A stretch of 64,000 nucleotides of DNA from NCBI RefSeq assembly GCF_016862215.1, contig NZ_BOMN01000115.1:1-64000 (forward strand), written 5' to 3'. The stretch is from Winogradskya humida. GTDB lineage: Bacteria; Actinomycetota; Actinomycetes; Mycobacteriales; Micromonosporaceae. Positions 6,950-16,300 of the stretch are shown piece after piece. Within the stretch, counting starts at the first letter, position 1; each line of letters opens with the position of its first letter. The notes below the pieces were generated by a model. It had not been told where the DNA came from and searched no databases. It saw nothing but the letters and a program-made list of their open reading frames with translations. The position numbers and the translations under genes are program-made.

Positions 6950-9601
6950 TCAGGGGGCGGGCCGGCTCGTGGCACGGGCGGGCCGGGCTGCGACGACGGC
7001 CCGCCCCACCATGTTGGCGATCTCGGCGCGGGACGAGACGTCCAGCTTGACGAAGATGCGCCCGAGGTGGGTCTCGATCGTCTTGTGACTGACCTCCAGG
7101 GTCCGGGCGATCTGCCGGTTCGTCCGGCCCAGGCTGACCAGCTGGGCAATCTCGAATTCCCGCTTGCTCAGCACCAGCTGCTCCTCCTGCACCGGCGCGG
7201 CGGCCGTGACCGCCGCGGCGAGGGAGCCGGAGCCCGTCCGGGTGGCGACCTCCGCCGCCGCGGTGAGGTGCTCGGTGGCCCGGGCCGGATCGCCGAGCGC
7301 CGTCAGCGCGCGACCGGCTGCCAGCCGCGCCCGGCCCGTGAGTAGCTGCCGGTCGGCCGTGGCCGCGGCGGTTCCGGCCATGGCGGCCAGCGTCAGCGCG
7401 TCCGAGGGGCGCGCGGCGACCTCGGCCGCGAACAGTGCGGCTTCGGCGATCTGCCCGGCCAGCCCGGAATCAGCGGCGGCCTGCTGGGCCCGGGCGGCGA
7501 GCTCGCGGGCCCGGTCGTCGTCACCGGTGGCGGCCGCGATCCGGCCCGCGAGCACCGGCCCGGCCACGGTGTCCCAGCTCGGTGCCGGGTGCTCCGGAGC
7601 GGAACCGCAGGACGCGGCGGCTCCGGCGGCGATCTGCGTGCTGGTAAGGGTGGTCCGGGCCTGCGCGTACCAGGGGCTGCCGGTCGCTCCGGCCAGGGCG
7701 GCGAGAGCGGCCCTGGCCTGGTCGACCGCGCCGGTGGCGTCACCGGTCTCCGCTGATACGGCGGCACTCAGGCACCGGGCGGCGGCGAGGGGCTCGGCGG
7801 CCGGGGTTATGTCGGTCAGGCGCAGAGCCTCCTCGGCGTGCAGGCTCGCCGCGGTGAGGTCGCCGCGGAGCAGCTGGACCCGGCCGAGACCGATGGCGGC
7901 GGCCAGGACGACCGGACGGCGGCCGGTGGCGACCGCGACGGCGCGGGCCCGGCCGAAGTGGCGTACCGCGGCGGCGTACCGCTCGAGGTGCACCTCCAGC
8001 CAGCCCAGCGCTACCAGCGCCTCCAGGTGCGACGCGACCTGGGTGTCGGCGCGGGAGTCCACGATCTGCGCGGCGGCGTGGCTGCCACGCTGAGCGGCGG
8101 TGACTCCGCCGTGTGCCAGCCGGACGGTCGCCTTGACGGTCAGCGCGTACGCCCGCAGCAGCTCGTCCTCCCCGCTCGCGGTCGCCATGACCGCGTCGTC
8201 GCACCACGCGTCGAGGTCGGCGTGCGCGGGGTCGTCGAACGCGAGCACGCCACCCTGCACCGCCTGCGCGGCCAGCTCCACCATCAGCCGGGCGGCCTCG
8301 CGGTGACCGGGATCGGTGGCCAGGGCCGCGCGCAGGTGGTCGCGGGCCGCCTCGCGCCGGCCGTCCAGCATGGTCATCCGGGCGTGCCAGAGCGTCGCGG
8401 TGGTGGACTGCGTGCCGTACTCGGTGCCGGCGGCCAGCGTGGCGTGCTGCTCCAGGGCGGCGCGGCACTCGGCGTAGCGGCCGGTGGACCCGGTGGTGGT
8501 GATCAGGCCGAGGAGCAGGCCGGCGCGCCGGCGGCGGTTGGCGTGGTCCGGGGGGAGCAGGCGCAGGGCGGCGTCGTACCAGTTCGCCGCGGTCCCGGGG
8601 GCGGCTGCGCTCGCCGCCTCGGCCGCCTCGGTCAGGACGGTCAGGCCGGACCCGTCCGTGGCGGTCACGGCGCGTTGCACGTGGTCCGCGTACTCGGTGG
8701 CGGCGGCGCCGGAGCGGTGCAGGGCGGTCGCGGCGCGCTGGTGGGCGCCGAGCCGCCAGCCACCGCGGGCGGCGCTGTAACAGACGCGGCGCAGCACCGG
8801 GTGCCGGAAGACGAACGATCCGGTGGCGGGCCCGGGGCGCAGCACGTCCTGGGCGAGCAGCTCGTCCATGGCGTCGAGGACATCGGTGAGGTCGAGCTGC
8901 GCGACCTCCGGCAGCAGCCCCGGGGACAACGGGTCGCCGAGGACGGCGGCGGCGTGCGCGACCAGCCGGGTGGATTCCGGCAACCGGCCGAGCTCTGCCA
9001 GCAGCGGGGCCGCGGCCAGCTGCGGCACCAGGGCGTCGGTGGAGTCGGTCGGCTGGCAGCCGCCCTCGCCGCAGGTGGCGGCCAGGATCTCCAGGTAGCG
9101 GGGGATGCCGCCGCTCTCCTCGTAACAGGTGGCGCGGTGGTGGCCGCAGAGCTGCCCGCCGATGAGGGCGGCGGACTCGCCGCGGGTCAGCGGACCGAGC
9201 GGCAGGTGGTGCGCGGACCAGCGGGCCGCGGCGCTCGCGATGGCCGCCAGCAGCCCCGGGTCGGTCTGCCGGGGCCGGTACGCGAGGATCAGGACGCCGC
9301 CGGTGGCCGGTGGCCGCCGGAGCAGCTCCAGGACCCGGGCCGCGGTGGCCGCGCCGGCCAGGTGCAGGTCGTCGATGATGACCACCTGCCCGGCGGGAGT
9401 GGTCGCTTCGGTGTCCACGGTGACGCCGGCCGCACGGGCTGCCTGCGCCCATTCCTCGAGCAACCGGGTCTTGCCGATCCCGGGCTCCCCGGCCACGTCG
9501 ATCAGGGTCGCCTGATCCGCGCTCCGCCGCAGGCATTCCTCCAGCAGCGCTCGTTGCGTGGGCCGTCCGACGAACTCACGGCTGTGCGTGCCGGCAGTCA
9601 C
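6950..9601 (-). CDS. large LuxR-family (LAL) ATPase transcriptional regulator
   Basis: An 883-residue regulator of the LAL type. The N-terminal AAA ATPase has a Walker A motif GEPGIGKT at residues 38-45 and a Walker B-like VVIIDDLH near 76. A long Ala-rich helical region (TPR-like) follows, ending in a LuxR helix-turn-helix (LSKREFEIAQLVSLGRTNRQIARTLEVSHKTIETH). The start is the GTG at 9601, chosen because GAGGGGAG lies just upstream and the frame before it lacks domain sequence. Proteins of this class activate antibiotic clusters. It is the last gene of a minus-strand group with the GGVDW peptide, SHMT-like and MbtH genes and is a likely pathway activator. Confidence 0.9.
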   Translation of the reverse strand: MTAGTHSREFVGRPTQRALLEECLRRSADQATLIDVAGEPGIGKTRLLEEWAQAARAAGVTVDTEATTPAGQVVIIDDLHLAGAATAARVLELLRRPPATGGVLILAYRPRQTDPGLLAAIASAAARWSAHHLPLGPLTRGESAALIGGQLCGHHRATCYEESGGIPRYLEILAATCGEGGCQPTDSTDALVPQLAAAPLLAELGRLPESTRLVAHAAAVLGDPLSPGLLPEVAQLDLTDVLDAMDELLAQDVLRPGPATGSFVFRHPVLRRVCYSAARGGWRLGAHQRAATALHRSGAAATEYADHVQRAVTATDGSGLTVLTEAAEAASAAAPGTAANWYDAALRLLPPDHANRRRRAGLLLGLITTTGSTGRYAECRAALEQHATLAAGTEYGTQSTTATLWHARMTMLDGRREAARDHLRAALATDPGHREAARLMVELAAQAVQGGVLAFDDPAHADLDAWCDDAVMATASGEDELLRAYALTVKATVRLAHGGVTAAQRGSHAAAQIVDSRADTQVASHLEALVALGWLEVHLERYAAAVRHFGRARAVAVATGRRPVVLAAAIGLGRVQLLRGDLTAASLHAEEALRLTDITPAAEPLAAARCLSAAVSAETGDATGAVDQARAALAALAGATGSPWYAQARTTLTSTQIAAGAAASCGSAPEHPAPSWDTVAGPVLAGRIAAATGDDDRARELAARAQQAAADSGLAGQIAEAALFAAEVAARPSDALTLAAMAGTAAATADRQLLTGRARLAAGRALTALGDPARATEHLTAAAEVATRTGSGSLAAAVTAAAPVQEEQLVLSKREFEIAQLVSLGRTNRQIARTLEVSHKTIETHLGRIFVKLDVSSRAEIANMVGRAVVAARPARATSRPAP

Positions 9602-9629
9602 TGTGGTCTCCCCTCTTGTCCGGGCTCGC

Positions 9630-9827
9630 TCAGCTCGCGTGACGCAGGCTGAGCGGCCGCATGTCGGTCCAGACCTCGTCGATGTGCGCCAGGCATTCGG
9701 CCCGTGAGCCGGTGAACCCGGTGGCCCGCCATCCGGCGGGGACATCGCGCGTGGCCGGCCAGACCGAGTACTGCTCCTCGAGGTTGACCACCACGGCGTG
9801 CGGGCGGTCGTCGGTCGTGTCGTGCAC
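9630..9827 (-). CDS. MbtH-family NRPS adenylation partner
   Basis: A 65-residue protein with the MbtH signature: NLEEQYSVWP, DVPAGWRATG, and the C-terminal EVWTDMRPLSLR containing the family-defining tryptophans and WTDMRP. MbtH proteins bind adenylation domains and are often required for their folding or activity. The GTG at 9827 follows a strong AGGAGG site by 5 bases. It is the only MbtH gene in the window and probably serves several of the five adenylation domains of the cluster. It lies 31 bases after the SHMT-like gene. Confidence 0.93.
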   Translation of the reverse strand: MHDTTDDRPHAVVVNLEEQYSVWPATRDVPAGWRATGFTGSRAECLAHIDEVWTDMRPLSLRHAS

Positions 9828-9858
9828 AGGAACCTCCTGGGTGAGATGGTTGCGGGAG

Positions 9859-10968
9859 TCAGCGGCGCAGAGCCTGGTCGACCAGGCGGGCGAGGCGGGC
9901 TGCGGAATCGGCGTCGAGGCCCCAGCGGGCGGCCGCGGCGGTCGAGAGCAGCAGGCCGGGTGCGGTGGCACCGGGCAGCGTGACGGACGGGACCCGGCAG
10001 CCGGCGGCCAGGATCGCCGCGCGACGCAGCAGGTTCTCGGCCTCCCCGGCGTCCAGACCCAGCGGTTCGAGGTCGATCGGCACCAGGTGGGTGTCGGTGC
10101 CGCCGGAGACGACCCGGAGGCCGTGGCCGATGAGCTCCTTCGCGAGGGCACGGGCGAGCCGGACGCTGCGCTCCGCGGTGGCGCGGGCCGCGTCGCTGCC
10201 GGCGGCGGTGAGGGCGAAGGCGTGGGCGGCGAGCTCCCGGGAACCGAGTCGGGGCAGGGGAGCGGTGGCGCGGCGCAGGCGGTGCCGCAGGGTACGCGGG
10301 CCGCCGTCGAGGGGCATCGCGGCGTCGCGTCCGCTGAGCACGAGGCCGCTGCGGGGCCCGCCGAGCGGGGCGCTCGAGGCGATGGTGACGTGGGCGTCGT
10401 CGACCGGGCTGGGGTGCAGACCGGTGGCGATCAGGCCGGTGAGCCCGGCGACGTCCGCGATGAGCAGGGCGTCGACCGAGTCGGCGATCTCCCGCATGGC
10501 CGCGGTGTCGAGCAGCCGGGAGTCGGACGGTGAGCCGCAGAGAATGACGGCGGGACGGTGCTCGGCCGCGAGGTCCGCCGCGGCGGCGAGGTCCACCCGG
10601 TCCCGGCCGTCCAGCCCGAACCCGAGCCAGCCGGAGGCGTAGTCGCGGACGGCGGTGCCGCTGTCGGGGGACGGGCCGCGGGTCATCCGGATGTCGAACA
10701 CCACGTCGTCGGGTTCGACCAGCGCGGCGAGGACGTGGGTGAGAGCCTCGGCGGGGGAGTGCGGGCTGAGTTCGGCGTACCGGGCGCCGAAGGCCTGCCG
10801 GGCACGTTCCTCGGCGAGCTCCGTCGTGGTTCCCCGCAGCGAATCCGCCGGGACGGCCGGGAGCAGGCTCGCGTTCGGCGTGAGGTCGAGAAGGGCGTGG
10901 TGGTCACCGGCCGGGGATCGGGGATCGGGCCTCGCGGTGGTCGTACCGGTGAACTCTGCTGTGGTCAT
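9859..10968 (-). CDS. serine hydroxymethyltransferase-like protein lacking the PLP lysine
   Basis: A 369-residue homologue of GlyA along the PLP domain. SHMT-like landmarks include REIADSVDALLIADVAGLTG, GLHPSPV and LGGPRSGLVLS. In true SHMT the segment before GPRGG reads THKTL, with the lysine that forms the Schiff base; here it reads SSAPLGGPR with no lysine. The HGGHLTHG loop is replaced by TRGPSPDSG, and the histidine of VDMAH is lost, while the PLP-contacting aspartate remains. The protein is also shorter than SHMT (about 420 residues). It starts behind GAGGAG. It is unlikely to be an ordinary SHMT. A non-catalytic or recruited role with the neighbouring GGVDW peptide or NRPS is an inference. 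Confidence 0.75.
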   Translation of the reverse strand: MTTAEFTGTTTARPDPRSPAGDHHALLDLTPNASLLPAVPADSLRGTTTELAEERARQAFGARYAELSPHSPAEALTHVLAALVEPDDVVFDIRMTRGPSPDSGTAVRDYASGWLGFGLDGRDRVDLAAAADLAAEHRPAVILCGSPSDSRLLDTAAMREIADSVDALLIADVAGLTGLIATGLHPSPVDDAHVTIASSAPLGGPRSGLVLSGRDAAMPLDGGPRTLRHRLRRATAPLPRLGSRELAAHAFALTAAGSDAARATAERSVRLARALAKELIGHGLRVVSGGTDTHLVPIDLEPLGLDAGEAENLLRRAAILAAGCRVPSVTLPGATAPGLLLSTAAAARWGLDADSAARLARLVDQALRR

Positions 10969-11040
10969 GCTCGGGAACTCCTCGAAGAAGGCCGCGCTGG
11001 GTGCGGCAGGTAACCGGCTGTGGGCTGACCGGCCGCGGGC

Positions 11041-11325
11041 TCACCAGTCGACGCCGCCGTCACCGTCGTTGCCGTCGGTGTCCGCGAGGGCGGCGACCGT
11101 GGCGTGCCGCCAGTCGACGCCGCCCTCGGTGTCCCCGCTGACGCCGTCCGCGAGCACCACGTCGCCGTCGAGGGGAGCCGGCTCCCAGTCGACTCCGCCG
11201 TCCGACAGGACCGCGGCCGCGGGCCGGGCGAGCTCTGCAGTGATCCCAGCGGTCACCGCGCCGACCGTCGGCAGGGCGCCGGCGAGGATGACGAAGAACG
11301 TCGCGGTGGTCTTCTGGATGCTCAT
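11041..11325 (-). CDS. 94-aa peptide with three GGVDW repeats (candidate precursor peptide)
   Basis: Residues 1-41 contain a hydrophobic stretch (FFVILAGALPTVGAVTAGITA) resembling a signal or leader segment. The remainder is acidic and carries DGGVDW at residues 42-47, EGGVDW at 67-72 and DGGVDW at the C-terminus (89-94). Repeat spacing is about 20-25 residues and the protein ends exactly on the third repeat. Repeated short motifs after a leader are typical of ribosomal peptide precursors, but no known precursor family is recognised. It is the first gene of the group leading to the SHMT-like, MbtH and LuxR genes. The ATG at 11325 is chosen over the longer frame, which lacks a site. Confidence 0.6.
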   Translation of the reverse strand: MSIQKTTATFFVILAGALPTVGAVTAGITAELARPAAAVLSDGGVDWEPAPLDGDVVLADGVSGDTEGGVDWRHATVAALADTDGNDGDGGVDW

Positions 11326-11663
11326 TTGCGCAAGCCCTTTCGGTGCTGAGAGGAATGGTTTCCCCTCGAAGTGGTGAGCCCGGGTGACCGGTGTTCCGGC
11401 CGCCCCGGCGGTAACCACAACATTGGCCGAACGAGCGGGGCCGGGATAGATCACGCGGCCTTCAGCAACCTGTCTGGCAGTAAGTTACCGGCGTCCGGTG
11501 ACCTGTTCTGTCCGCATTTTTCGGGAAACGTTTACCAGCAAACGTTGATCGGGAACTGTGGGGTGTCCTGGTGGGACAGTCGTCGCCCCGCGCTGTCCGT
11601 CCCGGATGGACCGGGTAAAGTCCGCGGCTGCGGATAAGGAGATCGATACCGAGGGAGCACGGA
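11326..11663. promoter_or_regulatory. divergent intergenic region with paired AACGTT sites
   Basis: This 338-base stretch separates the divergent peptide and VOC genes and contains no convincing gene. AACGTT occurs at 11527-11532 and again at 11541-11546, each flanked by A/T, giving a symmetric pair that could bind a dimeric regulator. No clear -10/-35 pair was assigned. It probably drives both transcription units. Confidence 0.35.
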
Positions 11664-12095
11664 ATGTCCGCCGCACTCAGCTACATCACCTTCCGGTGCG
11701 CGCCCCCGTGCGAGCCCTACGACCTGGCCCTGTTCTGGAGCCGGGTCCTCGGCACCCCGGTGCGCCCGCAGGACCGGTCCGGCGACGACGAGGTGGGCCT
11801 GGTGCCGGCCGTGCCGGGCGGCCCCGGGCTGTTGTTCGTGCGGGTGCCCGACGTCAAGGGCGTGGCCCACAACCGGGTGACCCTCGAGGTGGAACCGCCG
11901 GCGTCGCAGGCCGACGAGATCCGCCGGCTGCTCGACCTGGGCGCCGTCCTGGTGGCCGACGAGCGCCGGCCCGGCGGCCGCGGCCGGGTGGTGCTGGCCG
12001 ACCCGGTCGGCAACGAGTTCACCGTCCCGCGCAGCCGGGACGAGAGGGACGACTACGACCGCCGCACGGCGTCGGCGCCGGCTGCCTGGGAGTGA
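11664..12095 (+). CDS. VOC-family protein (glyoxalase-like)
   Basis: A 143-residue protein of the glyoxalase-like type common in actinomycetes: FWSRVLGTPV near residue 25, then VKGVAHNRVTLEV, and ADPVGNEFTV at the end. Members often lack a known reaction; some bind drugs. The ATG at 11664 follows GAGGGAG. It is transcribed alone, divergent from the GGVDW-peptide gene, and its last bases form the first unit of a 21-bp tandem repeat. A resistance role is possible because of position only. Confidence 0.75.
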   Translation: MSAALSYITFRCAPPCEPYDLALFWSRVLGTPVRPQDRSGDDEVGLVPAVPGGPGLLFVRVPDVKGVAHNRVTLEVEPPASQADEIRRLLDLGAVLVADERRPGGRGRVVLADPVGNEFTVPRSRDERDDYDRRTASAPAAWE

Positions 12096-12167
12096 GAGAG
12101 GGCCGCCTGGGAGTGAGAGAGGGCCGCCTGGGAGTGAGAGAGGGCCGCCTGGGAGTGAGAGAGGGGC
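12084..12167. repeat. 21-bp minisatellite, four units
   Basis: Units beginning GCCTGGGAGTGAGAGAGG start at 12084, 12105, 12126 and 12147, the last diverging only at its end. The first unit contains the stop codon of the VOC gene. The array ends just before the stop of the convergent regulator, so it lies between two gene ends. Each unit is GA-rich on one strand. It is probably a replication-slippage array. Confidence 0.85.
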
Positions 12168-12174
12168 TGGGAGC

Positions 12175-13212
12175 TCAGCGCGCCGGCTCCGGCGGGGCAC
12201 TGCCCAGCAGGCCGCGCTGATGAGCCAGCACCCCGGCCTGGAACCGGCTCTGCGCTCCCAGGCTCGCCAGGATCGCGGCGATGTGCCGCCGGCAGGTGCG
12301 CACGGACATCCCCAGCCGGCGGGCGATGCCCTCGTCCTTCTCCCCGGCGGACATCTGCTGGAGAATGGCCTGGTAGATCTCCGAGCTCATCTCCTCGTTG
12401 TCGTCGGTGCTGTCCACGGGGAAGGGCAGGCCCGCGTCGAAGAGGGCGTCGAAGCTGGAGATGAGGTGCTGCACGACGCCGGGCTCGCGGACCATGACCG
12501 CGCCCTCGTTCGGGTCGCCGCTGGCCGGCGGGAGGAACGCGACCTCGCGGTCGAAGACGATCAACCGGCGCGGCACCACGGGCACGGTGCGCAGCAGGGC
12601 TCCGCGCGGCACGACGGTCGCGGCGTACCGCTGGGTCGCCTGGTGGTTGCGGGTCGAGTGCTGCAGCACCGTGCGCATCGTGACCCCCCGTTCGAGCAGC
12701 AGCATGTCCAGCGCCAGGCTGCGGGCGAGCCCGTCGTCGGACATGCCGCTGCCCGGGTGGGCGATGTGCAGCTCGACCCGGGCCCGCCGGGACTGGTCGG
12801 CCAGCAGGTGACGCACCATGTCGACGTCGTCGATCACATCGATCGCCTCGGCCGCCCGGCGTTCCTGCCGTGCCTCGTAGTAGGTCGGCAGGAGCGCCTG
12901 CACCTCCTGGCGGACCATGGCGAGCTGGGCCTGCCAGAGCCGGATCTCGTTCTCGTCCTCGACGAGCAGCGCCGCCAGGGCCAGATCCGGGCTGACCGCG
13001 TCGAACTCCCGGCTGGGATCGAGCGAGTCGCGCAGCAGCGTCATCCGGCGCAGGTTGGCGATGTGCCCGCTGATGCTGTCCTCGGCCATCTGCAGGGTGC
13101 TCATGGCTTCGGCCCGGGTCCAGCCGGGATTGCTCACGGCGAGCCGGTAGAGGCGTACGTCTTCCTGATCGAGCTGGACCTTCGGGACGTCGCGCCACTG
13201 TCCGATGCTCAC
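12175..13212 (-). CDS. LuxR-type regulator with TrmB-like N-terminal part
   Basis: A 345-residue regulator. The N-terminal region resembles TrmB-like winged helices (DVRLYRLAVSNPGWTRAEA), the middle has a phospholipase D-like sensor layout (HLLADQSRRARVELHIAHPG; RRLIVFDREVAFLPP), and the C-terminus is a LuxR helix-turn-helix (DEGIARRLGMSVRTCRRHIAAIL). Regulators with this layout are common in actinobacterial NRPS clusters. The GTG at 13212 is favoured; the frame is open to 13239. Transcribed in the same direction as, and 88 bases downstream of, the terminal NRPS gene. Confidence 0.8.
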   Translation of the reverse strand: MSIGQWRDVPKVQLDQEDVRLYRLAVSNPGWTRAEAMSTLQMAEDSISGHIANLRRMTLLRDSLDPSREFDAVSPDLALAALLVEDENEIRLWQAQLAMVRQEVQALLPTYYEARQERRAAEAIDVIDDVDMVRHLLADQSRRARVELHIAHPGSGMSDDGLARSLALDMLLLERGVTMRTVLQHSTRNHQATQRYAATVVPRGALLRTVPVVPRRLIVFDREVAFLPPASGDPNEGAVMVREPGVVQHLISSFDALFDAGLPFPVDSTDDNEEMSSEIYQAILQQMSAGEKDEGIARRLGMSVRTCRRHIAAILASLGAQSRFQAGVLAHQRGLLGSAPPEPAR

Positions 13213-13300
13213 CTGCGAAATCCTAGGCGCTGAGATCAAACAATGGCCGCAACGTTCAGCTGAGTACGTGAGCTACCTGCGACTACGCATTTACGGGAAG

Positions 13301-16300
13301 TTATTTGTGTACGTCGGGGAAGGTCATGATGCCTTCAAGTACGCGCCCGAGCCCGGCGGCGTGCACTTCGTCCACCATGGAGAAGTGGTCGCCCGGCACC
13401 ACGCGGGTCCGAAGTGGCCCGTCGGTCCACCCGGTCCAGCCGTCCACGAGCTCCCGCACGTTGCCGGGGTCGGCGGCGACCACCAGATCCACGGCGCCCT
13501 TGTAGGGCTCGGGGCGCCAGGTCGACGCCGCGGCCATCAGGGCGATGAACAGTCGTCCGCGGCCGAGGACGTCGGCGCGGTCGCCGGGCCGGACGAGTCC
13601 CGCGTCCTGCAGGGCGGTCACCGCGACGGCCAGCTGGTCCTCGTCGGAGGCGTCCGCGGGCAGGTCCAGCGGCATGGGGGAGCGGGCGACCGTGTGGGCG
13701 AAGGAGCGCACCCCGTCCGCGTGTGACGGCGGCTGTTCCTGCACGACCGGGGGATGGGTGTCGAGCAGGGTCAGCGAGGCGACGTCGTGCCCGAGTGCCT
13801 GCAGCCGGGCGGCGACGGACCAGGCGAGTCCGCCGCCGAGGGACCAGCCTGCCAGGTGGTAGGGGCCGGCCGGGCGGACCGTCGTGATCAGGGTGACGGC
13901 CCGGTCGGTCAGCTCGTCGATCGTGGCCACCACCGGGTCCGCCTCGATGGCGTAGCAGGGGCGGTCCGGGTGCAGGGTGCCGTCCAGCGGCAGGTAGGGC
14001 AGGGCGGTGCCGGTGCTCGAGTGCAGGCAGAACAGCGGTGCCAGCGAGCCGGCCGGGCTGATCGCGACCACCCCGGCGGGCAGCACGGGCCCGGCGGGTG
14101 CGCCGGCCCGGGCCAGCTCGGCGATGCTCTGGTGGGTGAACAGCTCGCGGACGGTCAGCGGCACCCCCCGCGCGGCCGCGATCGACACGGCGCGGGTGAC
14201 CGTGACCGAGTGCCCGCCGAGGGCGAAGAAGTTGTCGTGTACGCCGATGATCTCGACCGGCAGCCCGAGCGCCGTCGCCCACACCGCGGCCAGTTCACGC
14301 TCACGGCCGGTCCGCGGCTCCGAGTCGGCGCTGCTCACCGGCGCGTCGAGCTCCGGCAGCGCCGACCGGTCGACCTTGCCGTTGGGGGTCAGCGGGAACG
14401 CCTCCAGCCACTGCCAGCGGGCCGGGACCATGTGCTCGGGCAGCTTGCGCCGGCAGAATTCCCGCAGCTCGGTCGCGTCCGTCCGGGCTCCGTCGACGCC
14501 GGCGACATAGGCGGCGAGGAACCGCGACGCGGGTGCGCCACCGGCCACCACCACGGCGGACAGCACGGCCGGGTGGGCGCGGAGCACCGTCTCGACCTCA
14601 CCCAGCTCGATCCGGAACCCGCGCACCTTGACCTGGTGGTCGGTGCGGCCGAGGAAGTCCAGGACGCCGTCGTGGGTGAGCCGCACCAGGTCACCGGTCC
14701 GGTAGAGGCGCCCGCCGGGCCCGCCGAACGGGTCCGGGACGAAACGCTCGGCGGTCAGGGCGGGCTGCGCGTGGTAACCGCGGCTCACGCCGGCACCGCC
14801 GATGTAGAGCTCACCGGGTACGCCGACGGGCTGCGGACGTCCCCAGCGGTCCAGCACGTACGCCGTCGTGTTCGCCAGCGGCCCGCCGATCGACACTGTT
14901 CCGGTGCCGTCGGCGTCCGTGGCGCTCACCTCGGCCGCGGTGGCGTAGACGGCCGCTTCGGTCGGGCCGTACCCGTTGACCAGCTCACCGGCCAGGGCGT
15001 CCCGCAGCCGCCGGGCGAGCGGTGCGGGCAGCGCCTCGCCGCCGACGATCATGCGGGTCACCCCGCCCAGGGCGGCCCGGCTCGCGTCATCGTCCACCAG
15101 CAGCTCGGCCAGGGCCGGCGTGCACTGCAGGTGGGTCACGGCATGCCGGGTGATCAGCTCGCGCAGGGTGGCGGGCTCGTCGGCCGAGCCGTCCCCGCCC
15201 GCGCCGAGCAGCTGGTCGACCCGGCCCTCGGCGACGACCACGTGGAAGCCGCGGACCAGCGCCCAGAAGACCTCGACGACGGAGATGTCGAAGGAGACAC
15301 TGGTGACGGCCAGCCAGGTGCCGGGGGTTCGTCCGCCGGCCATCGGGTCGGCCGCCACGAGCAGGTTGCGCAGTTGGGCGTGCTCGACCATGACGCCCTT
15401 GGGGGTGCCCGTCGAGCCGGAGGTGAAGATGACGTACGCCAGGTCGCGCTCCGCCGGAACCACCCCGGGCTCGCCGTCCGCCGCGCCGCCCGGCAGGTCC
15501 GAGACGTCCACGACCGCGGCGGAGGTGGCGGGCAGGCTCTCGCGGCCACGCTCGTCGACCAGCACGGCGGCGGCCGCGGACGCGCTGAGGACGAGCTCGA
15601 TCCGCGCCGCGGGGTAGTCGGGGTCCAGCGGCACGTAGGCGGCACCCGCCTTGTGCACGCCGAGCATCGCGGCGACCAGGTCCGTCGAGCGGTGCACGCA
15701 GACACCGACGAGCGCACCCGCGCCGACCCCGAGCTCCCGGAGCCGGTGCGCGACGCGGTTGGCCCGCCGGTCCAGCTCGGCGAAACTGAGCGTGGTGCCG
15801 CGGTGGGTGACGGCGGGGGCGTCCGGGGTCCTCGCCACCTGGGCGGCGAACAGTTCGACCGCACCGGGCGCGGGAACGTCCACGGCGGTGTTGTTGACCG
15901 TGTCGAGAAAGGCCAGCTCGCCGGGGGTGAGCAGTGGCAGCGTGCTGACCGGGGCGTCCGGGTCGGCGAGCGCGGCCGCCAGCAGCAGGTGGGTGTGCTC
16001 CAGCAGGCGCTGGATCCGGCCGGCGTCGAACAGCTCCGTGGCGTACTCCGCGGCCAGCTCGATCCCGCCCTGCTCCGGCCGCTCGGCCACCGCGACGGTG
16101 CAGTCGAACCGTGCCGCGCCCGCGTGCGCCGGGACGGGTGTCAGCACGACCTCGCCCATGGTGATCGGCGCGGGTGCGGGGTCCCCGGCGTGCACCGCGA
16201 ACTGGAACAGCGGATTGCGTCCCGGCCGCCGCTGGGGCGCCAGCTCCGCGACGACCTGCTCGAACGGCACCTCCTGGTGGGCGTGCGCCTGGGACAGCAC

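Noticed and set aside
7740..9652. Long open frames on both strands over the LAL regulator
   Set aside because: They are third-position GC shadows without domain motifs, rich in Arg, Gly and Pro; the LAL frame has Walker and HTH motifs.
12053..13198. Minus-strand frame with LSHSQAA repeats
   Set aside because: The repeats are only the 21-bp DNA array read in a shadow frame past the true regulator stop.
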